A stretch of DNA of 64,000 nt, from contig NZ_LFIP02000004.1 in NCBI RefSeq assembly GCF_001189235.2, positions 620,001 through 684,000 of the forward strand, in the 5' to 3' direction. The first letter of the stretch is position 1. Each line of letters begins with the position of its first letter. The DNA comes from Bradyrhizobium embrapense (GTDB taxonomy: Bacteria; Pseudomonadota; Alphaproteobacteria; Rhizobiales; Xanthobacteraceae). A program made the position numbers and the translations under genes. The notes under the pieces were generated by a model. It searched no databases and was not told the DNA's origin. It was given only the letters and a program-made list of their open reading frames with translations. Shown here piece by piece: positions 32,874-40,463 of this stretch.

Positions 32874-33788
32874 TTACGCGAACCTTCGCGCGAACACCAC
32901 GCAGGCGACGACCAGCATGGTCGCGGCGATCATCGACCAGGCGACCGGCTCATGCAGCAGCAGCCCGGCCAGCGCGAGGCCGAAGAACGGCTGCAGCAGC
33001 TGCAACTGGCCGACGCTGGCGATGCCGCCGAGCGCAAGCCCGCGATACCAGAACACGAAGCCGACCAGCATGCTGAAAACAGAGACGTAAGCGAGCCCGA
33101 GCCAGGCCGGCGCGCCGATGCCCTGCCAGCTCGGCGGCAATGTCATGATGGTCATCACGAGCACCACTGGCACTGAGAGCACCAGCGCCCAGCAGATCAC
33201 CTGCCAGCCGCCGAGCCGCCGCGACAGCGCCGCACCCTCGGCATAGCCGAGGCCGCAGACGATGATGGCGGCGACCATCAGCAGATCGCCGGTCAGCGAC
33301 GCCGATCCGTCGCCCGACAGAGCGAAGGCTGCGACCGTCGCGCTGCCGACGCAGGAGAACAGCCAGAACAGCGGCTTCGGCCGCTCGCCGCCGCGCAGCA
33401 CGCCGAACACCGCTGTCGACAGCGGCAGCAGCCCGATGAACACGATCGAATGCGCCGAGGTGATGTGCTGCAGCGCCAGCGCGGTCAGCAGCGGAAAGCC
33501 GATCACGACGCCGAGCGCGACGATGGTCAGCGACACCAGGTCCTTGCGCTGCGGCCAGGGCTGCCGCAGCACCGCAAGCAGTGCGGCACCGAGCAGCGCC
33601 GCGATGGCGGCACGGGCCGAGGTCAGGAACAGTGGCGTGAACCCGCCGACCGCGACGCGGGTCGCCGGCAGCGAGCCGCTGAAGATGATCACGCCGAGCA
33701 GCCCGCTACCCCAGCCCTCCAGCGAAGCACTGCCGCTGCTGCCCTCGCCCGACCACGACTTGCCCGACAACGTCTTCGAATCGCTCAT
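32874..33788 (-). CDS. EamA/DMT-family transporter
   Basis: About ten hydrophobic helices in two EamA repeats fill most of the 304 residues; the first repeat begins WGSGLLGVIIFSGSLPATRV and the second after about residue 165 with LTGDLLMVAAIIVCGLGYAE. There is an N-terminal Ser/Gly-rich stretch of about 25 residues. It probably exports a small metabolite or amino acid. The start is 88 bases from the divergent MocR-type regulator, a common pairing in which the regulator controls the transporter. GAGG precedes ATG. Confidence 0.88.
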   Translation of the reverse strand: MSDSKTLSGKSWSGEGSSGSASLEGWGSGLLGVIIFSGSLPATRVAVGGFTPLFLTSARAAIAALLGAALLAVLRQPWPQRKDLVSLTIVALGVVIGFPLLTALALQHITSAHSIVFIGLLPLSTAVFGVLRGGERPKPLFWLFSCVGSATVAAFALSGDGSASLTGDLLMVAAIIVCGLGYAEGAALSRRLGGWQVICWALVLSVPVVLVMTIMTLPPSWQGIGAPAWLGLAYVSVFSMLVGFVFWYRGLALGGIASVGQLQLLQPFFGLALAGLLLHEPVAWSMIAATMLVVACVVFARRFA

Positions 33789-33850
33789 CGCGCACCTCGT
33801 CTTTCGCGGGCGACGATAGCGACGGCAGGCTGGTCAAGGCAGCTACGGAT

Positions 33851-33871
33851 CAGTACAATATAGCCGTACTG
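33851..33871. promoter_or_regulatory. inverted-repeat operator candidate for the MocR-type regulator
   Basis: CAGTAC and GTACTG are perfect inverse copies separated by nine bases (AATATAGCC), a 21-bp site in the 88-base gap between the divergent EamA and MocR-type genes. MocR-type regulators bind such short inverted or direct repeats near divergent promoters. The site ends six bases before the GTG start of the regulator, a position suited to autoregulation. Confidence 0.55.
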
Positions 33872-33876
33872 TATGG

Positions 33877-35298
33877 GTGAAGGTAGTCATACACTTGCGA
33901 CAGCCATCGAATGCGCCGAAGGCGACCCGCACCGCCGACGTGATGAACGCGATCCGCGCCAAGGTGGCGAGCCGCGCGCTCGGCGCCGACGACCGCCTGC
34001 CCTCGATCCGCAGTTTCGCTGCGACCATGGGCGTCTCGCCCTCGACCGTGGTCGAGGCCTATGACCGGCTCGCCGCCGAGGGCCTGATCCGGGCGCGGCC
34101 GGGCTCGGGCTTCTATGTCTCGTCCGCGGCGCTGCCGCCGCTCGCGCTGGCCAAGGACCAGCCGCAGCGCGACCGCGCCGTCGATCCGTTCTGGGTGTCG
34201 CGGCAATCCCTCGACGCGGTGAGCGGCGCGCTGAAGCCGGGCTGCGGCTGGCTGCCGGCCGACTGGATGCCGACCGAGGCGCTGCGGCGCGCGTTCCGCG
34301 GCCTGGCGCGGGCCGACGATGCCGTCCTAGCCGACTACGGTGCGACGCGCGGCTCGCTGGCGCTGCGCCGCATGCTGATGGCGCGGTTCGCCGGCGAGGG
34401 TCTCGAAGTGTCGCCCGAGCAGGTGCTGCTGACGATGTCCGGCACCCAGGCGATCGACCTGATCTGCCGCTTCCTGCTGCGGCCCGGCGACACCGTGCTG
34501 GTCGACGATCCCTGCTACTTCAATTTCCGCGCGCTGCTGCGCGCCCATCAGGTCAAGCTTGTCAGCGTGCCCTACACCCCGTCGGGGCCCGATGTCGCAA
34601 GCTTCGAGGCCGTGCTCGAGGCCGAGCGGCCGCGGCTCTACATCACGGTCTCCGGGCTGCACAATCCGACCGGAGCGACGATGTCGCCGCAGACCGCGCA
34701 CCGCGTGCTGAACGCGGCCGCAGCCTTCGACCTCACCATCGTCGAGGACGACATCTTCGCCGATTTCGAGCCCGAGCCGTCGGCGCGGCTCGCAGCGCTC
34801 GACGGGCTCACCCGCGTGATCCGGATCGGCAGCTTCTCCAAGACGCTGTCGGCATCGCTGCGCTGCGGCTTCATCGCTGGCCGCGCCGACTGGATCGAGC
34901 AGTTGGTCGACCTGCAGGTCGCGACCGGGTTCGGCGGCCCCTGCGCGGTCGCGACCGAGATCATCGCGAGCGTCCTGGCGACCGGCTTCTACCGCAAGCA
35001 TGTCGAGGAACTGCGCCGGCGGCTGGCACGCGCCCGCCGCGACGTCGGCGAGAAGCTGCAGCGCATCGGCATCGAGCCGTGGCTGATGCCGCGCGGCGGC
35101 TTCCAGCTCTGGTGCCGCCTGCCCGACGGCTGCGACTCCGCCGAAGTCGCGCGCGCGGCCCTCGCCGACAACATCGTGCTGGCGCCGGGCAACGTGTTCT
35201 CGACCACGCAATCAGCGACCGGCTTCATGCGCTTCAACGTCGCGCAATGCCGCGACCCGAAACTGATGCCGGCCCTGCAGCGCGCGATCGGGCGCTAG
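33877..35298 (+). CDS. MocR-type PLP-dependent transcriptional regulator
   Basis: The 473-residue protein fuses a GntR-type winged helix (ADVMNAIRAKVASRALGADD and RLPSIRSFAATMGVSPSTVV, wing GSGFYV) to an aminotransferase-like domain: YGATRGSLALRRML, VDDPCYFN, TVSGLHNPTGATM, IVEDDIFADFE and IRIGSFSKTLSASLRCGFIA, where the Lys in SFSKTL binds PLP. The family includes GabR and PdxR, which sense GABA or PLP-linked amino compounds. A GTG start at 33877 is used; an in-frame ATG 22 codons later is possible. It lies divergent to the EamA exporter it probably controls. Confidence 0.88.
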   Translation: MKVVIHLRQPSNAPKATRTADVMNAIRAKVASRALGADDRLPSIRSFAATMGVSPSTVVEAYDRLAAEGLIRARPGSGFYVSSAALPPLALAKDQPQRDRAVDPFWVSRQSLDAVSGALKPGCGWLPADWMPTEALRRAFRGLARADDAVLADYGATRGSLALRRMLMARFAGEGLEVSPEQVLLTMSGTQAIDLICRFLLRPGDTVLVDDPCYFNFRALLRAHQVKLVSVPYTPSGPDVASFEAVLEAERPRLYITVSGLHNPTGATMSPQTAHRVLNAAAAFDLTIVEDDIFADFEPEPSARLAALDGLTRVIRIGSFSKTLSASLRCGFIAGRADWIEQLVDLQVATGFGGPCAVATEIIASVLATGFYRKHVEELRRRLARARRDVGEKLQRIGIEPWLMPRGGFQLWCRLPDGCDSAEVARAALADNIVLAPGNVFSTTQSATGFMRFNVAQCRDPKLMPALQRAIGR

Positions 35299-35304
35299 AG
35301 CGCC

Positions 35305-35961
35305 CTACTTCTCACCCACTTTGAACGGCTCTTCCTTGCCCGGCGGCACCGTCTCTTCCGCCATCGCCAGCAGCATCGCGACCATCACGTAATTGCCGGC
35401 GACCGCGGTGAGATCGACGATCTGCTGGTCGTTGAAGATCTTCTTGGCCCGCGCATAGGTCTCGTCGGAGACCTTCTTGGTCGTGGTCAGCTCGGTGACG
35501 AAATCGTACACCACGGCCTCATCGTCGGCCATTTTCGACGGACGGTTGCCGGCCTTCAGCTCAGCGATGACGTCGGCCGACAGACCGGCCTTGGCCGCGA
35601 GGGGCGCGTGCGCGAACCATTCGACCTGCGAGCGCCATTGCCGGCCGATGATCAGGATCGCGAACTCGTTCAGCTTCGTTGGCACCGAGGTCTGCCAGCG
35701 CAGATAATAGAACAGATCATAGAGCCGCTGGCCGAGCACCGGGCTGCGAATCATCGGATTGTACGGCCCGCCGATGCCGACGCTCGACACCTTCATGATC
35801 GCCTCGCCGAGCGGCCGCTGCTGGTCGCTCAGCTGATCCATCGTGAGCTGCGGGAAGCGCGGGTCCTTGCTGGTGGCCGGCGCCGAGAACATCGTGGCCG
35901 CGACCCAGCCGCCGGCCGCGGCCAGCGTGAGCGACGACAGCCAGACGGATGCCGATTGCAT
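35305..35961 (-). CDS. exported carboxymuconolactone decarboxylase-family protein
   Basis: A signal-like N-terminus (MQSASVWLSSLTLAAAGGWV) with perfect GGAGG ahead of it leads into an all-helical CMD-family domain: NPMIRSPVLGQRLYDLFYYL, EFAILIIGRQWRSQVEWFAH and a C-terminal NYVMVAMLLAMAEETVPP. The family includes gamma-carboxymuconolactone decarboxylases and AhpD-type proteins; the CxxC of AhpD is absent. It would act in the periplasm if the signal is used. Its stop lies six bases from the MocR-type gene's stop on the other strand. Confidence 0.82.
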   Translation of the reverse strand: MQSASVWLSSLTLAAAGGWVAATMFSAPATSKDPRFPQLTMDQLSDQQRPLGEAIMKVSSVGIGGPYNPMIRSPVLGQRLYDLFYYLRWQTSVPTKLNEFAILIIGRQWRSQVEWFAHAPLAAKAGLSADVIAELKAGNRPSKMADDEAVVYDFVTELTTTKKVSDETYARAKKIFNDQQIVDLTAVAGNYVMVAMLLAMAEETVPPGKEEPFKVGEK

Positions 35962-36045
35962 GGTTTCCTCCGATTCTGCTTTTGTCGGAGGATGCTAGTC
36001 GAGCCGCGCGGCACTCACCAGCCGTGGCGGACGCAGGTCAGGTCG

Positions 36046-36915
36046 TCACAGCGCGACGATATCGGTGAGGCATTGCTGCGTGACGCTCATCCGCGCGTCG
36101 ATCTGCGCCTGCGTCTTGCAATCCATGTTCATCGCGAACACCGTGACGTCGCTGCCCTTCTCGGCCCAGCCGACCAGCCAGCCGAGCGAGCCGTGTTCCT
36201 TGTCGGTGAGGCCGGTCTTGGCGCGAATGACGGCGTCGCCGACCTTCGTCACCGGCAGGATATCGCACACCAGCTCCTGGCTGCGCTTGCCGACCGGCAG
36301 CACGCCGCGGCGCAGCCGGTCGAGGAAATCGATCTGCTGCACCGGATCGATCCGCAGATTGCCCGTCACCCAGAACTGGTCGGTGCCGCCGCCGATGTCG
36401 CGATTGCCGTAGTCGATGATGTCGAGATACTTCTGCATCCGCTCCGCGCCGATCCGGCGGGCGATCTCCTGGAACACCGGGAAGGCCGACACCGCGAGCG
36501 CCGAGCGTAGCGTGTGATCCTTGTTCCAGGCCTCGATGCTGCGCGTGATGCCGTCCCACTTGAACACATCCTTGTCGGGGTCCTGCACCACGCCGGTCTC
36601 GAGCGCGATCAGCGCGTTCGGGACCTTGAAGGTCGAAGCCGGCAATTTACCCTCGCCGGAGCGAACCTTGTCGCTGGCGATGATCAGGTAGTCCTCGATC
36701 TTGTAGCCGACGAAGGTGCCCTCGGTGCCGAGATCGAAGAACCGTTTTTGCAGGTCCTCGCGAAACTCGCTGCGCTGGTAGGACACGTTGGCGAAGCTGC
36801 GCGAAGGCACAATGGCGGCGGCAGCAAGCAGACCGAGCGCATGGCGGCGATGGATCACGACGTGACTCACGAAAGGCCTGAACTGTTTCGGGTTGACCAC
36901 GATGGTTGATGCCAT
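36046..36915 (-). CDS. class D beta-lactamase-like protein (OXA family)
   Basis: ATG 36915 gives 289 residues; a GTG at 36858, which would start VIHRRHALGLLAAAAIVPSR, is a plausible alternative and gives a neater Tat-type signal. The class D motifs are present: active-site STFK (Ser94, Lys97 counting from ATG 36915), the YGN of DYGNRDIGGG, and RAKTG followed by GWLVGWAEK. The second motif (S-x-V) appears as SAF, which is atypical. Such chromosomal OXA-like enzymes are common in rhizobia; spectrum and resistance effect cannot be inferred. The exported protein would act on penicillin-type substrates in the periplasm. Confidence 0.85.
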   Translation of the reverse strand: MASTIVVNPKQFRPFVSHVVIHRRHALGLLAAAAIVPSRSFANVSYQRSEFREDLQKRFFDLGTEGTFVGYKIEDYLIIASDKVRSGEGKLPASTFKVPNALIALETGVVQDPDKDVFKWDGITRSIEAWNKDHTLRSALAVSAFPVFQEIARRIGAERMQKYLDIIDYGNRDIGGGTDQFWVTGNLRIDPVQQIDFLDRLRRGVLPVGKRSQELVCDILPVTKVGDAVIRAKTGLTDKEHGSLGWLVGWAEKGSDVTVFAMNMDCKTQAQIDARMSVTQQCLTDIVAL

Positions 36916-36940
36916 CGTGGTGAAAGGATGGCAACAGGAG

Positions 36941-37204
36941 TTAGCGCGCCCGGCCCGACATCCGCAGCACGAACACCAGCACCTCGGCGACGGCCTTGTA
37001 GAGCTCGGCCGGAATCTCGTCGCCGAGCTCGACATTGGAGAGCGCGCCGGCCAGCACCTCGTTCTCCTCGATCGGAATGTCGTTGGCCTTGGCGACCTCG
37101 ATGATCTTGGCGCCGATCGCGCCCTTGCCTTTCGCCACCACGCGCGGCGCGCCGGCGTGGTCGTAATGCAGTGCGACCGCGAGCTGGTTCTGCGGCTCGC
37201 TCAT
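36941..37204 (-). CDS. FlhX: FlhB C-terminal domain-like protein
   Basis: The 87-residue protein is a stand-alone version of the cytosolic domain of FlhB/YscU: LAVALHYDHAGAPRVVAKGK, then EVAKANDIPIEENEVLAGAL and ELYKAVAEVLVFVLRM. The autocleavage motif NPTH is lost and replaced by LHYDH, as in the FlhX (YlqH) group. FlhX can stand in for the FlhB domain that switches export specificity in the flagellar apparatus. Its ATG overlaps the stop of the FliK-like gene by four bases (ATGA), so the two are translationally coupled. Confidence 0.85.
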   Translation of the reverse strand: MSEPQNQLAVALHYDHAGAPRVVAKGKGAIGAKIIEVAKANDIPIEENEVLAGALSNVELGDEIPAELYKAVAEVLVFVLRMSGRAR

Positions 37205-38784
37205 GATGCGCGGTCCAGAAAATGGCCGGCGCGCGCGGGCGCGGGCTGCGGCGGACTCCCGTCGCGGATCTCGATGTCGCCGGGCACGAGCTCCGCCCGG
37301 GTCAGCGCCTGGCTCAGTTCGGAAGCGCCGGCACGCAGCTGCGCGGCGGTCGAGGGACGCTCGGCCCACATCCGCACCGAGGTGCGCTCGCCATTCAGTG
37401 AGACCAGCGCATGCACCGGCCCGGCCGGCTCGACGTCGAGCGTGAAGCGCGCCCGCCACACCCGCTTGGCGGCCTCGACCTCGGTGCCGCCGCCGTCGCG
37501 GGAAATCTCGAACTGCGCCATCGCCGTGCCCTGCTGGGTCAGGAACGGAATCTCGAAATTCCAGCGCGGCACCATGGCGTCGAGCTGCGGACGCGAGCCG
37601 TCGCCGCGATCCGGCAGCGAAGCGATTTGCAGCAGCGTCTGCCGCGAAAGTGCCGCGTCGGTGTTTTCCAGCAGGCGATGCGCGGCGGTCGGAAGCGGCG
37701 TGCCTGATGCAATCGACGGCTCGGCGATGGCCTGCGCCGACGGCAGCGCGCCGTGAAACGGCGGTGGCGGCGTGCCGCCGCGCGCGGACAGATCGCCGGG
37801 CAGCATCTCCCGCGGCACAGCGCCCTGCCGCGCCGGGTTGCCGAGTTCATGCAGCGCTTCCTGAATGAGATTGAGCGCGCCGCCAGATGACGGACCGGCA
37901 TCGAGTGCATCCGCGAGTGCGCCGGCGAGCCCGGTCGCGCCGCCGCGAGCGATATCTTCGGCGAGCGGCACGCGGGCCTGCGGCAGCAGGATCTCCTGAA
38001 CGTCGAGGCCTTGTGTGCCTGATGGCACGAGGCTCGGCGCCGTGCCTGCACTCGCCGGCGCAGACTGCTGCAGCGGCGTGGATGCGGGCTTTGCGGCATC
38101 GCCGGCGCCGAGCGAGGTCAGCGCCTGGCGCAGCACGATCAGCGCGGCCTTCAGATCGGGCGCGCTGCCGCTCGGCGGCGCAACGCCCGCTGCGAGCGTC
38201 GCCTCGAGCAGCAGGCCTGATTTCTGGAAGCCGGCCTTGACCGCGTCGCCGCCCAGATTTTCGTCGAGGCCGGTCTGCTGCGCCAGCACCTGCGCGATCG
38301 CGGCCTGCAGCTTCGGCGGCAAATTGGCGGTAGCGACCGCGGCGAGATTGGCAAACAGCGGCGCTTGGCTGCCCTGCACCGCCGCCGCATGCTGCGCCGT
38401 TGCGGTGATGGTGATGCGCTCGAGTGGCGACAGCGCTGCCTTCGGCGCCGCGGCGACGGGTTGGGGAGCAGCGGTGACGTTGGCCGCCGCTGGCGACAAT
38501 TGCACGGCATCGCCCGCGTCAGCCCCCGGCCCGACCAGCTTCAAGCGGATGCCGTCATTGGTCTGCGAGACCGCGAGCTGCAGGTTCTGTCCCTGCTGCA
38601 GCGGCACCTCGGTCTGGACGTCGATCGACAGGCTCGCAATCGCGATCCGCACCAGATCGGCCGACAGCACCTTCAAGACCTGCGCGTTGACGACACTGCC
38701 GGCCTCCAGCGTGAGATCAGGTGCAACGCTGTCCGCCTCCTTCGAGGCGAGCACCGGCAGCACGGGATTGACGGCGATAGCCAT
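37201..38784 (-). CDS. FliK-like hook-length control protein
   Basis: The 527-residue protein starts VLPVLASKEADSVAPDLTLE and has a long Ala/Pro/Gln-rich middle. The C-terminal domain from about residue 395 contains RWNFEIPFLTQQGTAMAQFE, RFTLDVEPAGPVHALVSLNG and ALTRAELVPGDIEIRDGSPP, the pattern of the FliK/Flg_hook C-terminal domain that contacts FlhB. Together with FlhX, encoded directly downstream and overlapping, it fits hook-length or substrate-specificity control in flagellar export. No other flagellar gene is in the window. The ribosome site is weak. Confidence 0.75.
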   Translation of the reverse strand: MAIAVNPVLPVLASKEADSVAPDLTLEAGSVVNAQVLKVLSADLVRIAIASLSIDVQTEVPLQQGQNLQLAVSQTNDGIRLKLVGPGADAGDAVQLSPAAANVTAAPQPVAAAPKAALSPLERITITATAQHAAAVQGSQAPLFANLAAVATANLPPKLQAAIAQVLAQQTGLDENLGGDAVKAGFQKSGLLLEATLAAGVAPPSGSAPDLKAALIVLRQALTSLGAGDAAKPASTPLQQSAPASAGTAPSLVPSGTQGLDVQEILLPQARVPLAEDIARGGATGLAGALADALDAGPSSGGALNLIQEALHELGNPARQGAVPREMLPGDLSARGGTPPPPFHGALPSAQAIAEPSIASGTPLPTAAHRLLENTDAALSRQTLLQIASLPDRGDGSRPQLDAMVPRWNFEIPFLTQQGTAMAQFEISRDGGGTEVEAAKRVWRARFTLDVEPAGPVHALVSLNGERTSVRMWAERPSTAAQLRAGASELSQALTRAELVPGDIEIRDGSPPQPAPARAGHFLDRAS

Positions 38785-38848
38785 GTCGGAGGTCTCGGCC
38801 AGACGGCAGAATCAAGCCGCAGGCTAGCCGGGCGCCGTAAAGGTCTCG

Positions 38849-39634
38849 TTAACCGGCCGCCGGCCTGAACGCCCTGAGAACGCCGGCGGCGGCCTTGAAA
38901 TCGGCCTGCCGGGCGGCGCGGCGCGCGGCGACCTCCTCGTCGACGCCCCATTTCTCGATGTTCCAGTCCTCGTCGACATGGGCGGCGGCCCAGACCTGGT
39001 CCTCGTCGCGGACGCCGTGCGCCAGCGCCAGCGCCAGCAGCGCCGAGCCGGTCAGGGTCGTCACCACATGGAGCGCCGCGACCGACCACGGGTCAGTCGG
39101 GAACGCAGCACGCGCCGCCCTGATCGCCGGCTCAGGCTGGCCGACATGCATGACCCCCTCGGCCATCACGAAATGGGCACCGAGCGCATCGGCGGCCCAG
39201 AACAGGATCGGGTCCCATTGCTGGGCCTCGCGCGCCACCAGCGTCTCGGGGTGGCCGGCGCGATAGAACAGCAGGTCGCTGCCGAGGAATTTGGCCGCAT
39301 CGTCGGCCACCTCGTCGACCCGATCGATCACCCCTTCGATCACGCTATTGGCGAGCCGCGTCAGCGGCATGGTCATGGGATCGATGGTCTCGCCCTGTGC
39401 ATTCCATTCCGCCGCGATCGCATCCGCAATGGCGCGGGTCGGCACCACGACCGGCTTGCCGGACGGCGAGCGGACCTGCTTGCCGTCGAGCGAGATCGAA
39501 AATCCGCCATCGGCCTCGGCGACGCCGGCGCTGGTGTAGAAGCGCTTGCGCTGCGGCGTGCGGATGTGACGCCGGACCGCCTCCTGCGGATCGAGCGGGG
39601 ATTGGTCTGGGACGTCGTCAAAGAGTTCGCGCAT
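38849..39634 (-). CDS. ATP12-type F1-ATPase assembly chaperone
   Basis: ATG 39634 gives 261 residues. The pattern QRKRFYTSAGVAEADGGFSI, LDGKQVRSPSGKPVVVPTRA, IAAEWNAQGETIDPMTMPLT and ANSVIEGVIDRVDEVADDAA, followed by DLLFYRAGHPETLVAREAQQ and WDP, is that of ATP12 (INAC, required for assembly of the alpha subunit of F1-ATPase). Homologues are conserved across alphaproteobacteria and mitochondria. A long in-frame extension upstream of ATG 39634 overlaps the next gene and lacks family similarity, so the start is set here. Confidence 0.9.
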   Translation of the reverse strand: MRELFDDVPDQSPLDPQEAVRRHIRTPQRKRFYTSAGVAEADGGFSISLDGKQVRSPSGKPVVVPTRAIADAIAAEWNAQGETIDPMTMPLTRLANSVIEGVIDRVDEVADDAAKFLGSDLLFYRAGHPETLVAREAQQWDPILFWAADALGAHFVMAEGVMHVGQPEPAIRAARAAFPTDPWSVAALHVVTTLTGSALLALALAHGVRDEDQVWAAAHVDEDWNIEKWGVDEEVAARRAARQADFKAAAGVLRAFRPAAG

Positions 39635-39703
39635 CGCGCCGGCCGGCTTTCGTTCGGGAGGATTTCCTGCAAGATATGTCAAGGACAACGGCAAATAAAG
39701 CTG

Positions 39704-40159
39704 ATGGAACGCGCCCAAATCCTCGCGGGTTTTCTGCTTGTTGCGGCCGTCTTGGCTGCCGCCCGCGCCGACGCCGGGTTCCGCTCGCCGCAATCGCTGA
39801 TCCGCAACGTCTACGCCCACTACGGAAGAGGCAGCCCGGCGTTTTCCAACGGTCTGCCGCGCGACGACGCAACCGCCCGCCAATTCTTTGATTCCCCGCT
39901 GCGCGGCGCCTGGACCGCCCTGCACGACGCACCCTACGATTTCCTGGTGCAGAGCCCGACCTGGCGGCTCGGCCCGATCTCGATCGCCATTCCGCGGCGG
40001 CAGTTTGACCGGACCGACGTGACCGTGACATTCGACAATGAGGGCCGCGCAGTCACGCTCACCTTCATCGTCGTCAACGGTCCCGACGGCTGGGTGATCT
40101 CGGACGTCGAGAGCCCGCACGATTCGTTGCGGATGTTTCTGGCGCAGTTCCGGCGCTGA
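39704..40159 (+). CDS. small exported DUF3828-like protein
   Basis: A signal peptide (MERAQILAGFLLVAAVLAAA, cut after ADA) is followed by 128 residues: PQSLIRNVYAHYGRGSPAFS, then FFDSPLRGAWTALH and VNGPDGWVISDVESPHDSLR. The fold suggested by alternating strands and YAHYG is close to DUF3828 (YbjP-like) periplasmic proteins. Function is unknown. ATG 39704 is divergent from the ATP12 gene 69 bases away. A longer open frame upstream is antisense to ATP12 and not used. Confidence 0.7.
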   Translation: MERAQILAGFLLVAAVLAAARADAGFRSPQSLIRNVYAHYGRGSPAFSNGLPRDDATARQFFDSPLRGAWTALHDAPYDFLVQSPTWRLGPISIAIPRRQFDRTDVTVTFDNEGRAVTLTFIVVNGPDGWVISDVESPHDSLRMFLAQFRR

Positions 40160-40463
40160 TCTCGGATCGTCCGAAGGTGACGACGGCAAAAAATTTCTGA
40201 CGGATGCCTGCGTGTCCTTCTTTCTCCGCAATTCAATCGGGGAATGCTCCATCCGATTGATCGTTCAGCAAGTTTGAACAACTCTCTCGCGCACCGCGTC
40301 GAAGTGCCGCAAGACACCGTCATCTACGTGTTAAAAACCTGCCAGATTTCGGCAACAACGCGCGGCTAGCGTCCCGATACCAAACAGAAGCATTTGTCGA
40401 CCATCGCGGTCGCAAGACGTGGACCGACGTCACGCGTGACGTCGGTAGCGCGCTTGCGCGCGC
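40160..40463. other. intergenic region with a palindrome
   Basis: These 304 bases lie ahead of the multicopper oxidase gene. They are less GC-rich than neighbouring genes over 40190-40350 and hold a 24-bp palindrome at 40423-40446. No protein gene is visible. The region should contain the promoter of the oxidase/phosphoesterase operon. Confidence 0.5.
40423..40446. promoter_or_regulatory. perfect 24-bp palindrome upstream of the oxidase operon
   Basis: ACCGACGTCACG is followed directly by its inverse copy CGTGACGTCGGT. The palindrome ends 17 bases before the GTG at 40464, overlapping the expected promoter or leader. Its length and symmetry suit a dimeric repressor or activator, possibly a copper- or stress-responsive one, but no such gene is adjacent. 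Part of it (ACGCGTGACGTCG) recurs at 29242. Confidence 0.55.

Noticed and set aside
38849..40252. 467-codon extended version of the ATP12 gene
   Set aside because: The extra N-terminal part overlaps the divergent exported protein gene and has no family similarity; ATG 39634 matches the ATP12 start.
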